Shown: in pieces, positions 47,508 through 58,561 of the stretch
How positions within the stretch are numbered: position 1 is the stretch's first letter
How the letters are laid out: each line of letters opens with the position of its first letter
Source: Streptosporangium pseudovulgare
GTDB lineage: Bacteria; Actinomycetota; Actinomycetes; Streptosporangiales; Streptosporangiaceae
NCBI RefSeq assembly: GCF_014648055.1
Contig: NZ_BMQJ01000006.1
Coordinates: forward strand, 248,001-312,000
DNA: 64,000 bases
Direction of reading: 5' to 3'
The notes under the pieces: generated by a model
What the model saw: the letters and a program-made list of their open reading frames with translations, nothing else
The model's database searches: none
Told to the model about the DNA's origin: nothing
Made by a program: the position numbers and the translations under genes

Positions 47508-48155
47508 ATGGAGCAGGTTGCGGGACACTCCCCGGCGCCGGGGTCCCGGGAGGGCGAAACCGGGACGACGGCCGGGTCTGCCGGGTTCGCCGGGTTCGCC
47601 GGGTTCGCCGGGATCACAGTCCGCCGCGCCCGTACGCCGGACGTGCGGGCGATCCGGCGGCTGGTCGACACCTACGGCGGCGCCGGGCCGCGGCTGCTGG
47701 AGAAGGCCACCGTCACCCTGTACGAGGACGTCCAGGAGTTCTGGGTGGCCGAGCGGGACGGGGCCGTCGTGGGCTGCGGGGCGCTGCACGTCCTGTGGGA
47801 GGACCTCGCCGAGATCCGCACCGTCGCCGTCGATCCGGAGTGCCGGGGCCGGGGCATCGGCCACCTGATCGTCTCGGCGCTGATCCGGACGGCCGGCGAA
47901 CTCGGCCTGCGGAGGGTCTTCTGCCTCACCTTCGAGGTCGACTTCTTCACCCGCCACGGCTTCCGGCGGATCCAGGGCACGCCCGTCTCGCCCGAGGTCT
48001 ACGCCGAGTTGCTCGCCTCCTACGACGAGGGCGTCGCCGAGTTCCTCGACCTGGAGCACGTCAAGCCGAACACCTTGGGAAACACGCGGATGCTGCTCCA
48101 TCTGCCGCCCGAGCTCCGGCACGGCGACCCAGGTTACGACTGTGACAAAAGGTGA
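47508..48155 (+). CDS. argA: Amino-acid N-acetyltransferase (ArgA-like, short actinobacterial type)
   Basis: 215 residues with one GNAT domain: TVRRARTPDVRAIRRLVDTYGG, VAERDGAVVGCGALHVLWEDLAEIRTVAVDPECRGRGIGHLIVSAL, where RGRGIG is the acetyl-CoA loop, and RRVFCLTFEVDFFTRHGFRRI. This resembles the short N-acetylglutamate synthases that start arginine synthesis in actinobacteria. The first ~35 residues are an Ala/Gly/Phe tail with a GFAGFAGFAG repeat coded by a 9 bp DNA unit. ATG 47508 has TACGCT ending 8 nt upstream (leaderless). No arg gene is near. Confidence 0.8.
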   Translation: MEQVAGHSPAPGSREGETGTTAGSAGFAGFAGFAGITVRRARTPDVRAIRRLVDTYGGAGPRLLEKATVTLYEDVQEFWVAERDGAVVGCGALHVLWEDLAEIRTVAVDPECRGRGIGHLIVSALIRTAGELGLRRVFCLTFEVDFFTRHGFRRIQGTPVSPEVYAELLASYDEGVAEFLDLEHVKPNTLGNTRMLLHLPPELRHGDPGYDCDKR

Positions 48156-48243
48156 CTCTCGGACGCCTATCTCGATACCTTGTGCTGCAACGTGCATGTG
48201 AGTCTCGAACGCGCCACATGCGTAGTCGAAGTGAGGTGACGCG

Positions 48244-49689
48244 GTGACCACCGGACAGCCGCCGTATCCGCAGGATGATCCCGACCGCGACCGCACACCG
48301 TCGGGACACTCCGGATACGGCTCGCACGACATGGGCAGAGGCCCCGACGAACTCGATCCCGACGCGACAATCGTGGGATATCGGACAGACAACACCGGTC
48401 CGGGGCAGGGCCAGCCCGGCTACGGTCAGCCCGGCGCCTACGGCCAGGGCGGGCAGCCCGGGTACGGCCAGCAGCCGTCGTACGACCAGCAGCAGGCGTA
48501 CGGTCAGCAGGGCGCCCAGCCGGGGTACGGCCAGCAGCAGGCGTACGGTCAGCAGGGCGCCCAGCCGGGGTACGGCCAGCAGCAGGCGTACGGTCAGCAG
48601 GGCGCCCAGCCCGGCTACGGCCAGCAGCCGTCCTACGGTCAGCAGAGCCCCCAGCCGGGGTACGGCCAGGGCGGGCAGCCCGGCTACGGTCAGCAGCCGT
48701 CCTACGACCAGCAGCAGCCGTACGGTCAGCAGGGCGCCCAGCCGGGCGCGTACGGCCAGCAGAGCTCCCAGCCGGGGTACGGCCAGCAGCCGTCGTACGA
48801 CCAGCAGCAGGCGTACGGTCAGCAGGGCGCCCAGCCCGGCTACGGCCAGCAGCCGTCCTACGACCAGCAGCAGCCGTACGGTCAGCAGGGCGCCCAGCCG
48901 GGCGCGTACGGCCAGCAGCCGTCCTACGACCAGGGCGCCTACGGCCAGCAGAACTCCCAGCCCGGCGGCTACGGTCAGCAGCCGTCGTACGACCAGGGCG
49001 CGTACGGCCAGGGCGCCCAGCCGGGCTACGGCCAGCAGCCCTCCTACGACCAGCAGCAGGCGTACGGCCAGCAGGGCTACGGCGCGCAGTACGGCCAGCA
49101 GCCCGGCTACGCGGCCCAGCAGCAGGCCTACGGCCAGCAGGGCTACACCCCGCAGTGGGACGGCGGCCACGCCCCGGGCGTGTCGGCCCCGCTCGCCGAG
49201 TGGTGGCAGCGCCTGGTCGCCCGCCTCATCGACGGTCTGATCCTGGCGATCCCCACGTTCGTCATCACCCTCGTGCTGACCGGGCTCCTGGTCACCGCGC
49301 CGTCCTTCAACATGGAGACCGGCGAGTACAGCGTCGGGAGCGGGGTGCTGCTCGCCGGCATCCTCACCGGCGTCATCGGCGGGCTGATCTACTTCGTCTA
49401 CGAGCTCCTGATGCTGAAGGCGAAGGGGCAGACCGTCGGCAAGATGGCCATGGGCATCAAGGTCGTGCCGGTCGGCGGGGCGCCCCAGGCCGAGGGGCTC
49501 CCCTCGAACAAGGCCATGAGCCGGGCGGGCGTCCTGTGGGGCCCGTCCATCCTGCGCGGCCTTCCCATCGTGGGCTTCATCATCGGGATCTTCTCCCTGG
49601 TGAACGTGCTCTGGCAGCTGTGGGACAAGCCGCTGCACCAGTGCCTGCACGACAAGGCCGCCGGCACGACGGTCGTGAAGACCAGGTAG
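48244..49689 (+). CDS. RDD-family membrane protein with long Q/Y/G/P-rich N-terminal domain
   Basis: 481 residues. Residues ~52-305 consist almost only of Gln, Tyr, Gly, Pro, Ala, Ser and Asp, in many copies of YGQQ, PGYGQQ and PSYDQQQ, a prion-like disordered domain. The C-terminal ~150 residues are an RDD domain with three membrane segments: [49 protein letters not shown] and [24 protein letters not shown]. The conserved Arg and Asp lie in [13 protein letters not shown] proteins are membrane proteins of varied or unknown function; some transport Na+ or osmolytes. GTG 48244 follows GTGAGG by about 7 nt. Confidence 0.88.
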   Translation: MTTGQPPYPQDDPDRDRTPSGHSGYGSHDMGRGPDELDPDATIVGYRTDNTGPGQGQPGYGQPGAYGQGGQPGYGQQPSYDQQQAYGQQGAQPGYGQQQAYGQQGAQPGYGQQQAYGQQGAQPGYGQQPSYGQQSPQPGYGQGGQPGYGQQPSYDQQQPYGQQGAQPGAYGQQSSQPGYGQQPSYDQQQAYGQQGAQPGYGQQPSYDQQQPYGQQGAQPGAYGQQPSYDQGAYGQQNSQPGGYGQQPSYDQGAYGQGAQPGYGQQPSYDQQQAYGQQGYGAQYGQQPGYAAQQQAYGQQGYTPQWDGGHAPGVSAPLAEWWQRLVARLIDGLILAIPTFVITLVLTGLLVTAPSFNMETGEYSVGSGVLLAGILTGVIGGLIYFVYELLMLKAKGQTVGKMAMGIKVVPVGGAPQAEGLPSNKAMSRAGVLWGPSILRGLPIVGFIIGIFSLVNVLWQLWDKPLHQCLHDKAAGTTVVKTR

Positions 49690-49704
49690 TTCCGGTAGTT
49701 CCCG

Positions 49705-49744
49705 AAAAACGGGGCCGGCGGGTTGAACCGCCGGCCCCGTTTTT
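49705..49744. terminator. Strong Rho-independent terminator after the RDD gene
   Basis: A 17 bp stem: AAAAACGGGGCCGGCGG (49705-49721) with CCGCCGGCCCCGTTTTT (49728-49744), loop GTTGAA. The T-run on one side and A-run on the other would let it work in both directions. It is the clearest terminator in the window. Confidence 0.92.
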
Positions 49745-50748
49745 TCGTGTGTGGAGGGAAACGAGCGGGGTAACGGAACTCCGGAAGGGACGGTAACGGC
49801 GTCCGGAGACGGCTGTGGCGGGGCGTGAACCCGGGTGCGTCCGCGCGGGGCGTTATGGGCCTTCTTCCGGGCTTCCCCGGGGAGGGCGTTATGGAGCCTT
49901 CCAAGTGCGCTTCCGGTCACGACAAACCCCGTGGATCGGCCGTGCCGTCACGCCGGGTGCCTATCGGACGTCAATGGGGTGACAGTTACCGGGGGAACTT
50001 CCGTGACGTCCGGCGAATGGCGGGTGACGGGCGGGCCGTGCCGCGGCCGCCCGCGACTTCCCGCGCCTTCTCCCGGCCCGGCGGGGAATGCCGGTGCGCC
50101 TTCCCGCCGTGCCCGGGAAGGCGTTCTCGCGGATCCGGCCCCGGTTAGCGGGACGTCACCGGCCCGGCGGTTTGGTGGTTATAAGGGCTACGACTATGTT
50201 CCTTGCGCCCGGGGGCCGTAGGCTTGGGAAGAAAGCGATGAAGATCCGTCTTGTTCCGTGGGGCGAAGGCGTACCGCGGAACCGGCCGCGCACCGAAGAG
50301 GGCGAGGCCCGGCGGGGCCCACCCGGGTGTTCCCGTCCTCTTGACATTACCGCCGTCGACCCGGCGATGATGATCCGGAGCTTCGGCAAGATCTTTTCTG
50401 TTGCGGCCGAAAAGCCCTTGTGAGCAGGGGGTTTTCGGGATCGCCGGGAGGGAGTCGCTGTCAAGTGGCCGTAGTTGACATTGGTTTTTCGGCGGAGTGA
50501 TCATCAGATGATCGTCCTGTCGGTTTTTTCCCTCCGGCTTTACGGACGGCAACCGGTAAGACGGCTGGAGAGAAGCATTAAGGTGGAGATGGGCGGTCCC
50601 GGGGGCCCGTGCCGCCCCCCGGTGACGCTAAGGTCGTCTCTGGGTGGGCGTCCACCGGTCCCAGCGGCTTCCCGTCCGCGGGCGGGCCACGCCGCCCCAG
50701 GAATTCCACGGTCCCCAGAAAGTCACCCACGGTGCGGAGCGAGGACGA
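49745..50748. other. 1-kb gene-poor region
   Basis: Between the RDD terminator and the 47-residue membrane protein no standard gene is seen. GC is lower than average around 50330-50560. One 61-codon frame (50238-50423) has a possible ribosome site. The rest shows no conserved-looking frame, tRNA-like fold or repeat array that I can support. Confidence 0.5.
50238..50423 (+). CDS. Possible 61-residue ORF
   Basis: ATG 50238 is preceded by GGGAAGAAAGCG. The peptide begins MKIRLVPWGEGVPRNRPR and ends MMIRSFGKIFSVAAEKPL, with no family recognised. Third-position GC is lower than in neighbouring genes, so this may be chance. Listed because it is the only frame with a start signal in the gene-poor region. 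Confidence 0.25.
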   Translation: MKIRLVPWGEGVPRNRPRTEEGEARRGPPGCSRPLDITAVDPAMMIRSFGKIFSVAAEKPL

Positions 50749-50892
50749 ATGAACGACGTATTGTCCGCGTTGATACCCCCGGTGGTCGTCGGCGGGGCCT
50801 TCATCTACGGAGTGGTCAAGCTTCTTCGCAGTGAAGCCGCCGGCCGGCGTCCGGCAAAACGGGAGGACGTCCCCGGGCCCCAGGACGGATGA
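50749..50892 (+). CDS. Small single-span membrane protein
   Basis: 47 residues: a short start (NDVLSALIP), one membrane segment (PVVVGGAFIYGVVKLLR) and a basic/polar tail (SEAAGRRPAKREDVPGP). ATG 50749 has GAGCGAGGA about 4-8 nt upstream. The length and design suggest a genuine small protein; similar ones occur beside lsr2 in other actinobacteria as far as I recall. No function known. Confidence 0.6.
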   Translation: MNDVLSALIPPVVVGGAFIYGVVKLLRSEAAGRRPAKREDVPGPQDG

Positions 50893-51017
50893 TCGCGGCC
50901 GTCCGGTTCCGGTCGGGTTCCCGGGAGAATCGCCGGGGTCCCGGAATTGCCGCCCCCCGATGGCGGGTATATGTTTGGCTAGCGAATGAAACAATACTCC
51001 GCGAAAGGATTGCGTAG

Positions 51018-51347
51018 ATGGCCAAGCAGATCCAGGAGATTCTCATCGACGACCTCGATGGGGGCGAGGCCAATGAGACGGTCGCCTTCGCGATTGACGG
51101 CACGAGCTACGAGATTGATCTCAGTGAAGTAAACGCGAAGAAGCTCCGCGACTCCCTGTCGCCTTTCGTGCAGAGCGCCCGCCGTTCCGGCGCGGCTCCG
51201 CGTCGCCGTCGCGCCGGCGGCAGCAGGGCTCTCACGCGGGAGAAGAGCGCCGACATCCGGGCTTGGGCGAAGTCGCACGGCCTTAATGTCAGCGAGCGCG
51301 GCCGTATCGCCTCCAAGATCGTCGAGCAGTACGAAGCGGCTCACTAG
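51018..51347 (+). CDS. lsr2: Lsr2 nucleoid-associated protein
   Basis: 109 residues. Lsr2 is the actinobacterial counterpart of H-NS: it coats AT-rich DNA, bridges it and silences foreign and antibiotic genes. The N-terminal dimer domain (KQIQEILIDDLDGGEANETVAFAIDGTSYEIDLSEVNAKKLRDSLSPFVQSAR), the basic linker (PRRRRAGGSRALTREKS) and the C-terminal DNA-binding domain with the AT-hook-like RGR (VSERGRIASKIVEQY) are all present. ATG 51018 follows GAAAGGA by 7-8 nt; TATATG at about 50968 may be a -10 box. Confidence 0.97.
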   Translation: MAKQIQEILIDDLDGGEANETVAFAIDGTSYEIDLSEVNAKKLRDSLSPFVQSARRSGAAPRRRRAGGSRALTREKSADIRAWAKSHGLNVSERGRIASKIVEQYEAAH

Positions 51348-51381
51348 CGAGTGACGCGCGACTGCTCGCGGGATCGTTGAA

Positions 51382-51434
51382 TCATGCGGTTATGGCGGCC
51401 ACGGTGGGGTCCGGTGGCGGCCATGACCGCATGA
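51382..51434 (+). terminator. Near-perfect hairpin after lsr2
   Basis: TCATGCGGTTATGGCGGCCAC pairs with the mirrored GTGGCGGCCATGACCGCATGA, giving a stem of about 21 bp with two mismatches and a loop near 12 nt. No T-run. It probably ends the lsr2 transcript. Confidence 0.6.
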
Positions 51435-51461
51435 CGCGTTTGATCGTCTATAAACGTCGTT

Positions 51462-51472
51462 CGCTTGCGGCG
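51462..51472. promoter_or_regulatory. ClgR-box-like element upstream of clpC
   Basis: GTTCGC-TTGCG-GCG contains the CGC-N5-GCG core reported for ClgR sites, about 165 nt before the clpC ATG, just after a TATAAA box (51449-51454). ClgR activates clp genes in actinobacteria (family knowledge). A short motif with real chance of coincidence. Confidence 0.35.
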
Positions 51473-51636
51473 TAGCGGGAACATCTCACCCCCGGTAAGT
51501 AGTTGGATGGAGGGTGAACGCCCTGCTCCCGGGGAACGTCTCGTTCATAGAGCGGTCGTCTGGGCGGGGCTACCATGCGGGATGACAGGGCCCGGATATC
51601 CCGGACCTGCCTGACCGCTCTGTGAGGAGCGACGAG

Positions 51637-54144
<2,508 letters not shown>

Positions 54145-54209
54145 CCCGGTCCGGATCGGCGCCGGCCCGGCGTCGATCCGGCGGTGGCACAACTCGATGG
54201 CACAACTCT

Positions 54210-54250
54210 GAGCGGACCCCCCGTGAGCAGTCTCACGGCGGGGTCCGCTC
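54210..54250 (+). terminator. Terminator after clpC
   Basis: GAGCGGACCCC..CGTGAG pairs with CTCACGG..GGGGTCCGCTC around a 4 nt CAGT loop, with a bulge; ATTTGTT follows. A strong stop. Confidence 0.85.
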
Positions 54251-54284
54251 ATTTGTTACGGAAGAAGGTATACCGCCACCGTAG

Positions 54285-54307
54285 GTAGTACTACACTCTG
54301 TAGAGTG
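54285..54307. promoter_or_regulatory. Double palindrome, BlaI/CopY-like operator
   Basis: Two palindromes abut: GTAGTACTAC (54285-54294) and CACTC-TGTA-GAGTG (54294-54307). Read together they contain ACTACA-CTC-TGTAGA, close to the TACTACA-N-TGTAGTA type bound by BlaI/MecI-like repressors. It lies 240 bp upstream of the EboE-like gene, the only gene downstream. No BlaI gene is in the window. Confidence 0.5.
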
Positions 54308-54543
54308 ATTCGGCCGGCTCGTCGGCGTGACCTGGTTCGGCGGTCACGCCGTGACCGGTCCCGACGTCAGCCCGCCGACGTACCGACGTATCGGCTCCGG
54401 GGATGACGCGGGGACCGGTGCCCAAGCGGGAAGCTCGGCGGATCCGGTCGAACCCTCGGCGGCAAAGGACCCGCCGGCCCGCGGCTCGGGTTTCCGCGCG
54501 GGCGTCCGGGATCGCCGTACAGAGCACTCCTTGGAGGCATCGG

Positions 54544-55494
54544 ATGCGTTTGCGGCACGAGGACGGGACGCTCGTTCACCTGTCCTACAACGCGGGCGTG
54601 CATCCCGCTGAAGACCTGGAGAACCTCATCGCCCACCTGACCCGGTACGCGGTCCCGGTGCGCAAGCGCCTGGGCGTCGACCGGATGGGCGTCGGCCTCT
54701 GGCTGTCTCCGGGGGTGGCCGACCACCTCATCGCCGACCGGATCGAGCTGGTACGGCTGCGCCGCTCCCTGGAGGAGCGCGGCCTGGAGGTCGTCAGCCT
54801 CAACGGCACCGGCGGGCGCAACCAGGACGCCCCCGGCCCCGACTGGGCCAAGCCCGAGCGCTACCGCTACACGATGGCGCTGGCCAAGATCCTGGCCTTC
54901 CTGCTGCCGGAGGACGTCCGCTTCGGCAGCATCTCCACCATCCCCATCGGCTGGCGCCGCGACTGGCCGTCCGACCTGCACGCGATCGCCACCCGCCGCC
55001 TGGAGCGCCTCTCGCGTGAGCTGCGCGGCCTGTACAGCGTCACCGGCAAGACCATCAGGGTCGGCTTCGAGCCGTGGCCCGGCTGCGTGCTGGAGACCAC
55101 CAAGCAGGCCCTCGACCGGGTCTGCGACATCGACTCCGAGCACCTCGGCGTCTGCCTGGACGCCTGCCACCTCGCCGGCGGCGCGGAGGAGCCGGGCACG
55201 GCGCTGCGCGGCCTGGCCGACGCAGGCGCCCCGGTGGTGAAGCTCGGTCACGTCCACAACCACGTGAGCGACGCCTGCCGGGAGCTCCCGAGCACCCGCC
55301 CGATCCTGGAGGACACCCTCACCGCGATGCTCTCCGGCGCGGTGAACGGCACCGCCCACATCGAGGTCGAGACCCACGACCTGGCCGTGCCGGTGCGGAC
55401 CAAGGGCCCCGGCGCGCTGGTCACCGCGATCGCCGACGAGCTCGACTGGGCCCGCACCAACCTCACCGCGCTCGGCCTGCGCCTGGCCGCCTGA
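54544..55494 (+). CDS. EboE-like TIM-barrel protein (sugar-phosphate isomerase fold)
   Basis: 316 residues. The start RLRHEDGTLVHLSYNAGVHPAEDLENLIAHLTRYAVPVRKRLGVDRMGVGLWLS matches the metabolite-traffic protein EboE group, a xylose-isomerase-like TIM barrel. Likely metal ligands lie in FEPWPGCVLE, CLDACHLAGG, LGHVHNHVSDACRELP and IEVETHDL. EboE is normally in ebo clusters that move terpenoid or related precursors to the cell surface (family knowledge); no other ebo gene is here. ATG 54544 has GGAGG 7 nt upstream; the frame opens earlier at 54403 without family sequence. Substrate unknown. Confidence 0.65.
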   Translation: MRLRHEDGTLVHLSYNAGVHPAEDLENLIAHLTRYAVPVRKRLGVDRMGVGLWLSPGVADHLIADRIELVRLRRSLEERGLEVVSLNGTGGRNQDAPGPDWAKPERYRYTMALAKILAFLLPEDVRFGSISTIPIGWRRDWPSDLHAIATRRLERLSRELRGLYSVTGKTIRVGFEPWPGCVLETTKQALDRVCDIDSEHLGVCLDACHLAGGAEEPGTALRGLADAGAPVVKLGHVHNHVSDACRELPSTRPILEDTLTAMLSGAVNGTAHIEVETHDLAVPVRTKGPGALVTAIADELDWARTNLTALGLRLAA

Positions 55495-55509
55495 GCGCCG
55501 GCCGGCGGT

Positions 55510-56385
55510 TCAGCCGGGCAGGCGGTAGGTGCCGTCGTCCAGCACCTCGGCCAGCCCGTCGGCGACGAGGCCGTCCAGGGCGCGCTCCCGCTGCGTGTCG
55601 CTCTCCCAGACAGCGTCCAGGGCGGCCTTGGGAACCGGACCGTGGGCCTGGCGCAGGACCGCCAGCAGACGTCCCCGGCACTGGCGGTCGGTGCCCGCGT
55701 AGGACTGCCCCCGGCGGGCGGGCCCGTCGTAGGGCGGTTTGCCGGCCAGGCGCCAGGCGCACAGCGCGCTGACCGGGCAGTCGGCGCAGCGCGGGGCCCG
55801 GGCCGTGCAGACCAGCGCGCCCAGCTCCATGACGGCGACCGCCCAGACGGGCGCCTCGTCCGGGCCGGGCAGCAGCGACTCGGCGAGCCTGCGCTCGGGC
55901 GGCGTGGTCGCCTTCGGCGGATACTCCTCGCCCCGCACGGCCCGCGCCAGGACCCGCCTGACGTTGGTGTCCAGGACCGCGTGGCGGCCCCCGAAGGCGA
56001 AGCTGGCCACCGCGGCCGCGGTGTACTCGCCGACGCCCGGCAGCGCCAGCAGGGTGGCGTGGTCGGACGGCACCTCCCCGTCGTGCCGCTCGGTGATCGC
56101 CCGCGCGCAGGCGTGCAGGTTGAGCGCGCGGCGCGGGTATCCGAGGCGTCCCCAGTGGCGTACGGCCTCGCCGGGAGGCTCCTTGGCGAGGGCGGCGGGC
56201 GTGGGCCAGCGCTCCATCCACTCGGTCCAGACGGGCAGCACCCGGACCACGGGCGTCTGCTGCAGCATGATCTCGCTGACCAGGATCGACCAGGGGGAGG
56301 CCCCGGGGGCCCGCCAGGGGAGGTCGCGGGCGTGCTCGGCGTACCAGCCGAGCACGGGGTCCAGGAGAGGGTTCGACTCGGGCAC
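55510..56385 (-). CDS. mutY: A/G-specific adenine glycosylase
   Basis: 291 residues. MutY removes adenine mispaired with 8-oxoguanine. The catalytic Glu lies in SEIMLQQTPV, the helix-hairpin-helix is LPGVGEYTAAAVASFAFG, the catalytic Asp is in VLDTNVRRVLAR, and the [4Fe-4S] cluster is C-x6-C-x2-C-x5-C in VCTARAPRCADCPVSALC. There is no C-terminal NUDIX-like domain; the end is a short winged-helix-like part, as in many actinobacterial MutY. GTG 56385 is preferred as TATCGT lies 6-7 nt upstream (leaderless); the frame runs up to 56511. It is convergent with the EboE-like gene. Confidence 0.94.
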   Translation of the reverse strand: MPESNPLLDPVLGWYAEHARDLPWRAPGASPWSILVSEIMLQQTPVVRVLPVWTEWMERWPTPAALAKEPPGEAVRHWGRLGYPRRALNLHACARAITERHDGEVPSDHATLLALPGVGEYTAAAVASFAFGGRHAVLDTNVRRVLARAVRGEEYPPKATTPPERRLAESLLPGPDEAPVWAVAVMELGALVCTARAPRCADCPVSALCAWRLAGKPPYDGPARRGQSYAGTDRQCRGRLLAVLRQAHGPVPKAALDAVWESDTQRERALDGLVADGLAEVLDDGTYRLPG

Positions 56386-56497
56386 GCTTCGACGATAGTG
56401 CGGGGCGGCGACCGCCTGCCCCCTTCCCGCCGACGCGGAACACGTGACAGCGGCGGGTCTCCCCTGTCGCTCCACCCACGGTCCCCATACTGTACGC

Positions 56498-57178
56498 ATG
56501 GACCCGGACACTTTCCGTAGCGGAATAGGGGCGGACGTCTACTGGCGGCGCCGGGTGGTCGCACTCATCGGCGTGCTCGTGGTGGTCGCCGTCGTGGCCT
56601 GGGCCTGCTCGTCGAGCAAGCCGGAGCGTCCGCGGAAGGAGGGCTCGGCCGACCGGCCGGCCGGTCCGGACGCGGTGTCGGCCGCCCTGCCGACCGTGAC
56701 GGTCACCACCTCCCCCGGGACGCCGTCCCCGCCGTCACCGTCCCCGTCCGCGTCGCCGTCGTCCTCGGCCGCGGCGGACGGGCGGCCCGGCGGCCCCTGC
56801 TCCCCGGCCGACCTCGTGCTGAGCGTGCGCGGGACGGGGGAGATCTACGGGCCGGGCGTCCAGCCGAAGTTCCTGCTCACCCTCGTCAACACCGGCGAGA
56901 CGCCGTGCCGGGCCGACGTCGGGCCGCAGGCCATGGAGGTGCGGATCACCTCCGGCGCCGACCGGGTGTGGTCCTCCGCCGACTGCGTCAGCGGCGGGGC
57001 CGACGACTTCCACCGGCTGGAGCGGGGCGTGCCGTACGTCCGGGAGGTCGTCTGGGACCGCCGGCGGTCGGGCGCCGACTGCGCGATCGAGGGCGCGGCG
57101 GCCCGGCCGGGCACGTACGTCGCCGCGGTCGGCACCCCGGGCCTCAAAGGCGACAGGGCTGTCTTCCACCTGAGGTGA
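56498..57178 (+). CDS. Membrane-anchored exported protein with Ser/Pro linker
   Basis: 226 residues. A short cytoplasmic start, one membrane segment (RVVALIGVLVVVAVVAWACSS, about 18-38), a Pro/Ser/Thr-rich wall-spanning linker (SPGTPSPPSPSPSASPSSS), then a beta-sandwich-like outer domain (LVLSVRGTGEIYGPGVQPKFLLTLVNTGETPCRADVGP... WSSADCVSGG... DCAIEG) with four Cys that could form two disulfides. Such domains occur in many actinobacterial exported proteins of unknown function. ATG 56498 has TACTGT just upstream. It diverges from mutY. Confidence 0.75.
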   Translation: MDPDTFRSGIGADVYWRRRVVALIGVLVVVAVVAWACSSSKPERPRKEGSADRPAGPDAVSAALPTVTVTTSPGTPSPPSPSPSASPSSSAAADGRPGGPCSPADLVLSVRGTGEIYGPGVQPKFLLTLVNTGETPCRADVGPQAMEVRITSGADRVWSSADCVSGGADDFHRLERGVPYVREVVWDRRRSGADCAIEGAAARPGTYVAAVGTPGLKGDRAVFHLR

Positions 57179-57344
57179 CGGAAAATCCCGGCGAAGTGCG
57201 GTCCGTACGGTTCCGCGGCGGGGTCCGTCCGGCACGACCCCGCGGCGGGGTTCCGGGGCTCGGAGCGCGGCTCGAACAGGTGAAGGGCGGACCCGCCAGA
57301 CGCGGCATTCCGCGATGGAAGGGACATCCGGGGCGGCCACGACG

Positions 57345-57416
57345 GCGTCAGACGTAGCGCTCCAGGATGCGTCAGACGTAGCGCTCCAGGATGCGTCAGA
57401 CGTAGCGCTCCAGGAT
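57345..57416. repeat. 24-bp tandem triplication of the disA 3' end
   Basis: Three identical 24 bp copies start at 57345, 57369 and 57393. Read on the minus strand each encodes ILERYV followed by a stop and an Arg codon. The copy nearest the gene (57393-57416) contains the functional stop of disA; the other two lie just downstream. Confidence 0.95.
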
Positions 57417-58478
57417 GGAGGACTCGGCGAGACGGGAGAGGCCCTCGCGGATGTGGCGGGCCCGGGTCTCGCCGACGCCGCCCACCTCCTGGAGGTCGCC
57501 GATGCTGGCGGCCAGGAGCTTCTGCAGGCTGCCGAACTGGTCGACCAGGCGGTCGACGACCGTGCCCGGCAGACGGGGGACCTTGGCCAGCAGGCGGTAG
57601 CCCCGGGGGCTCACCGAGGTGTCCAGGGCGTCGCTGCCCGGATGGCCGAGGACCCGCGCGACGACGGACAGGTCGAGCAGGTCGCTGGAGGAGAGCTCGT
57701 CGAGGTGGTGCAGGGCCTCGGCGAACCCGCGCCGGCGGCCCTCCGTGGGGAGGTAGTCACGCACGATCAGCTCGCGGTCGGTCTCGGTGCCGGCCACCAG
57801 CTCGTCGAACTGCAGGGAGAGCAGGCGGCCGTCGGTGCCGAGTTCGACGACGTATCCGGCGATCTCCTCGGAGATGCGCCGGACCATCTCCAGGCGCTGG
57901 GCGACCACCGCGACGTCGCGGACCGTCACCAGGTCCTCGATCTCCAGCGCCGAGAGCGTGCCGGACACCTCGTCCAGGCGGTGCTTGTAGCGCTCCAGCG
58001 TGGCCAGGGCCTGGTTGGCCCGGGAGAGGATCGCCGCGGACTCCTCCAGCACGTAGCGGACGCCGTCGAGGTAGAGGGCGATGATCCGCATGGACTTGCT
58101 GAGGGTGATCACCGGAAGGGACGTCTGCACGGCCACCCGCTGGGCGGTGCGGTGCCGGGTGCCGGACTCGTCGGTCGGGAGGGACGGGTCGGGCATCAGG
58201 TGCACGGCCGCGCGGACGATCCGCAGATCGCCGGAGTTGAGCACGATGGCGCCGTCCATCTTGGCCAGCTCGCGCAGCCGCGTCGCGGAGAACTCGACGT
58301 CGAGCTCGAAGCCGCCACTGCAGATCTCCTCGACCGTGCGGTCGTAACCCAGCACGATCAGGCCGCCCGTCTGACCGCGCAGAATGCGCTCCAGGCCGTC
58401 GCGGAGGGCGGTGCCCGGTGCGACGGCGGCCAGGACGGCTCTGCGGCGCTCGTCCAGTCCTTTGTACGTCGTTGCCAC
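57396..58478 (-). CDS. disA: DNA integrity scanning protein DisA (diadenylate cyclase)
   Basis: 360 residues. DisA makes c-di-AMP from two ATP and pauses when it meets branched DNA. The cyclase domain has the DGA motif (75-77, KMDGAIVLN) and RHR (108-110, GTRHRTAQR). A helical spine follows ([46 protein letters not shown]), then a helix-hairpin-helix DNA-binding end ([45 protein letters not shown]). GTG 58478 starts the family N-terminus. It follows radA by 83 bp on the same strand, the usual radA-disA order. Its 3' end is triplicated downstream. Confidence 0.97.
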   Translation of the reverse strand: MATTYKGLDERRRAVLAAVAPGTALRDGLERILRGQTGGLIVLGYDRTVEEICSGGFELDVEFSATRLRELAKMDGAIVLNSGDLRIVRAAVHLMPDPSLPTDESGTRHRTAQRVAVQTSLPVITLSKSMRIIALYLDGVRYVLEESAAILSRANQALATLERYKHRLDEVSGTLSALEIEDLVTVRDVAVVAQRLEMVRRISEEIAGYVVELGTDGRLLSLQFDELVAGTETDRELIVRDYLPTEGRRRGFAEALHHLDELSSSDLLDLSVVARVLGHPGSDALDTSVSPRGYRLLAKVPRLPGTVVDRLVDQFGSLQKLLAASIGDLQEVGGVGETRARHIREGLSRLAESSILERYV

Positions 58479-58561
58479 TTGACCCCCGTGGTCTGCGCGT
58501 CAGGCCCAGCTTACCCACGAAGCCTCATCGGAACCCGGAGAGCGGGTCCTCACCGGGAGCC

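Noticed and set aside
54403-54543. N-terminal extension of the EboE-like protein
   Set aside because: Arg/Ala-rich sequence without family similarity; a GGAGG box stands 7 nt before ATG 54544.
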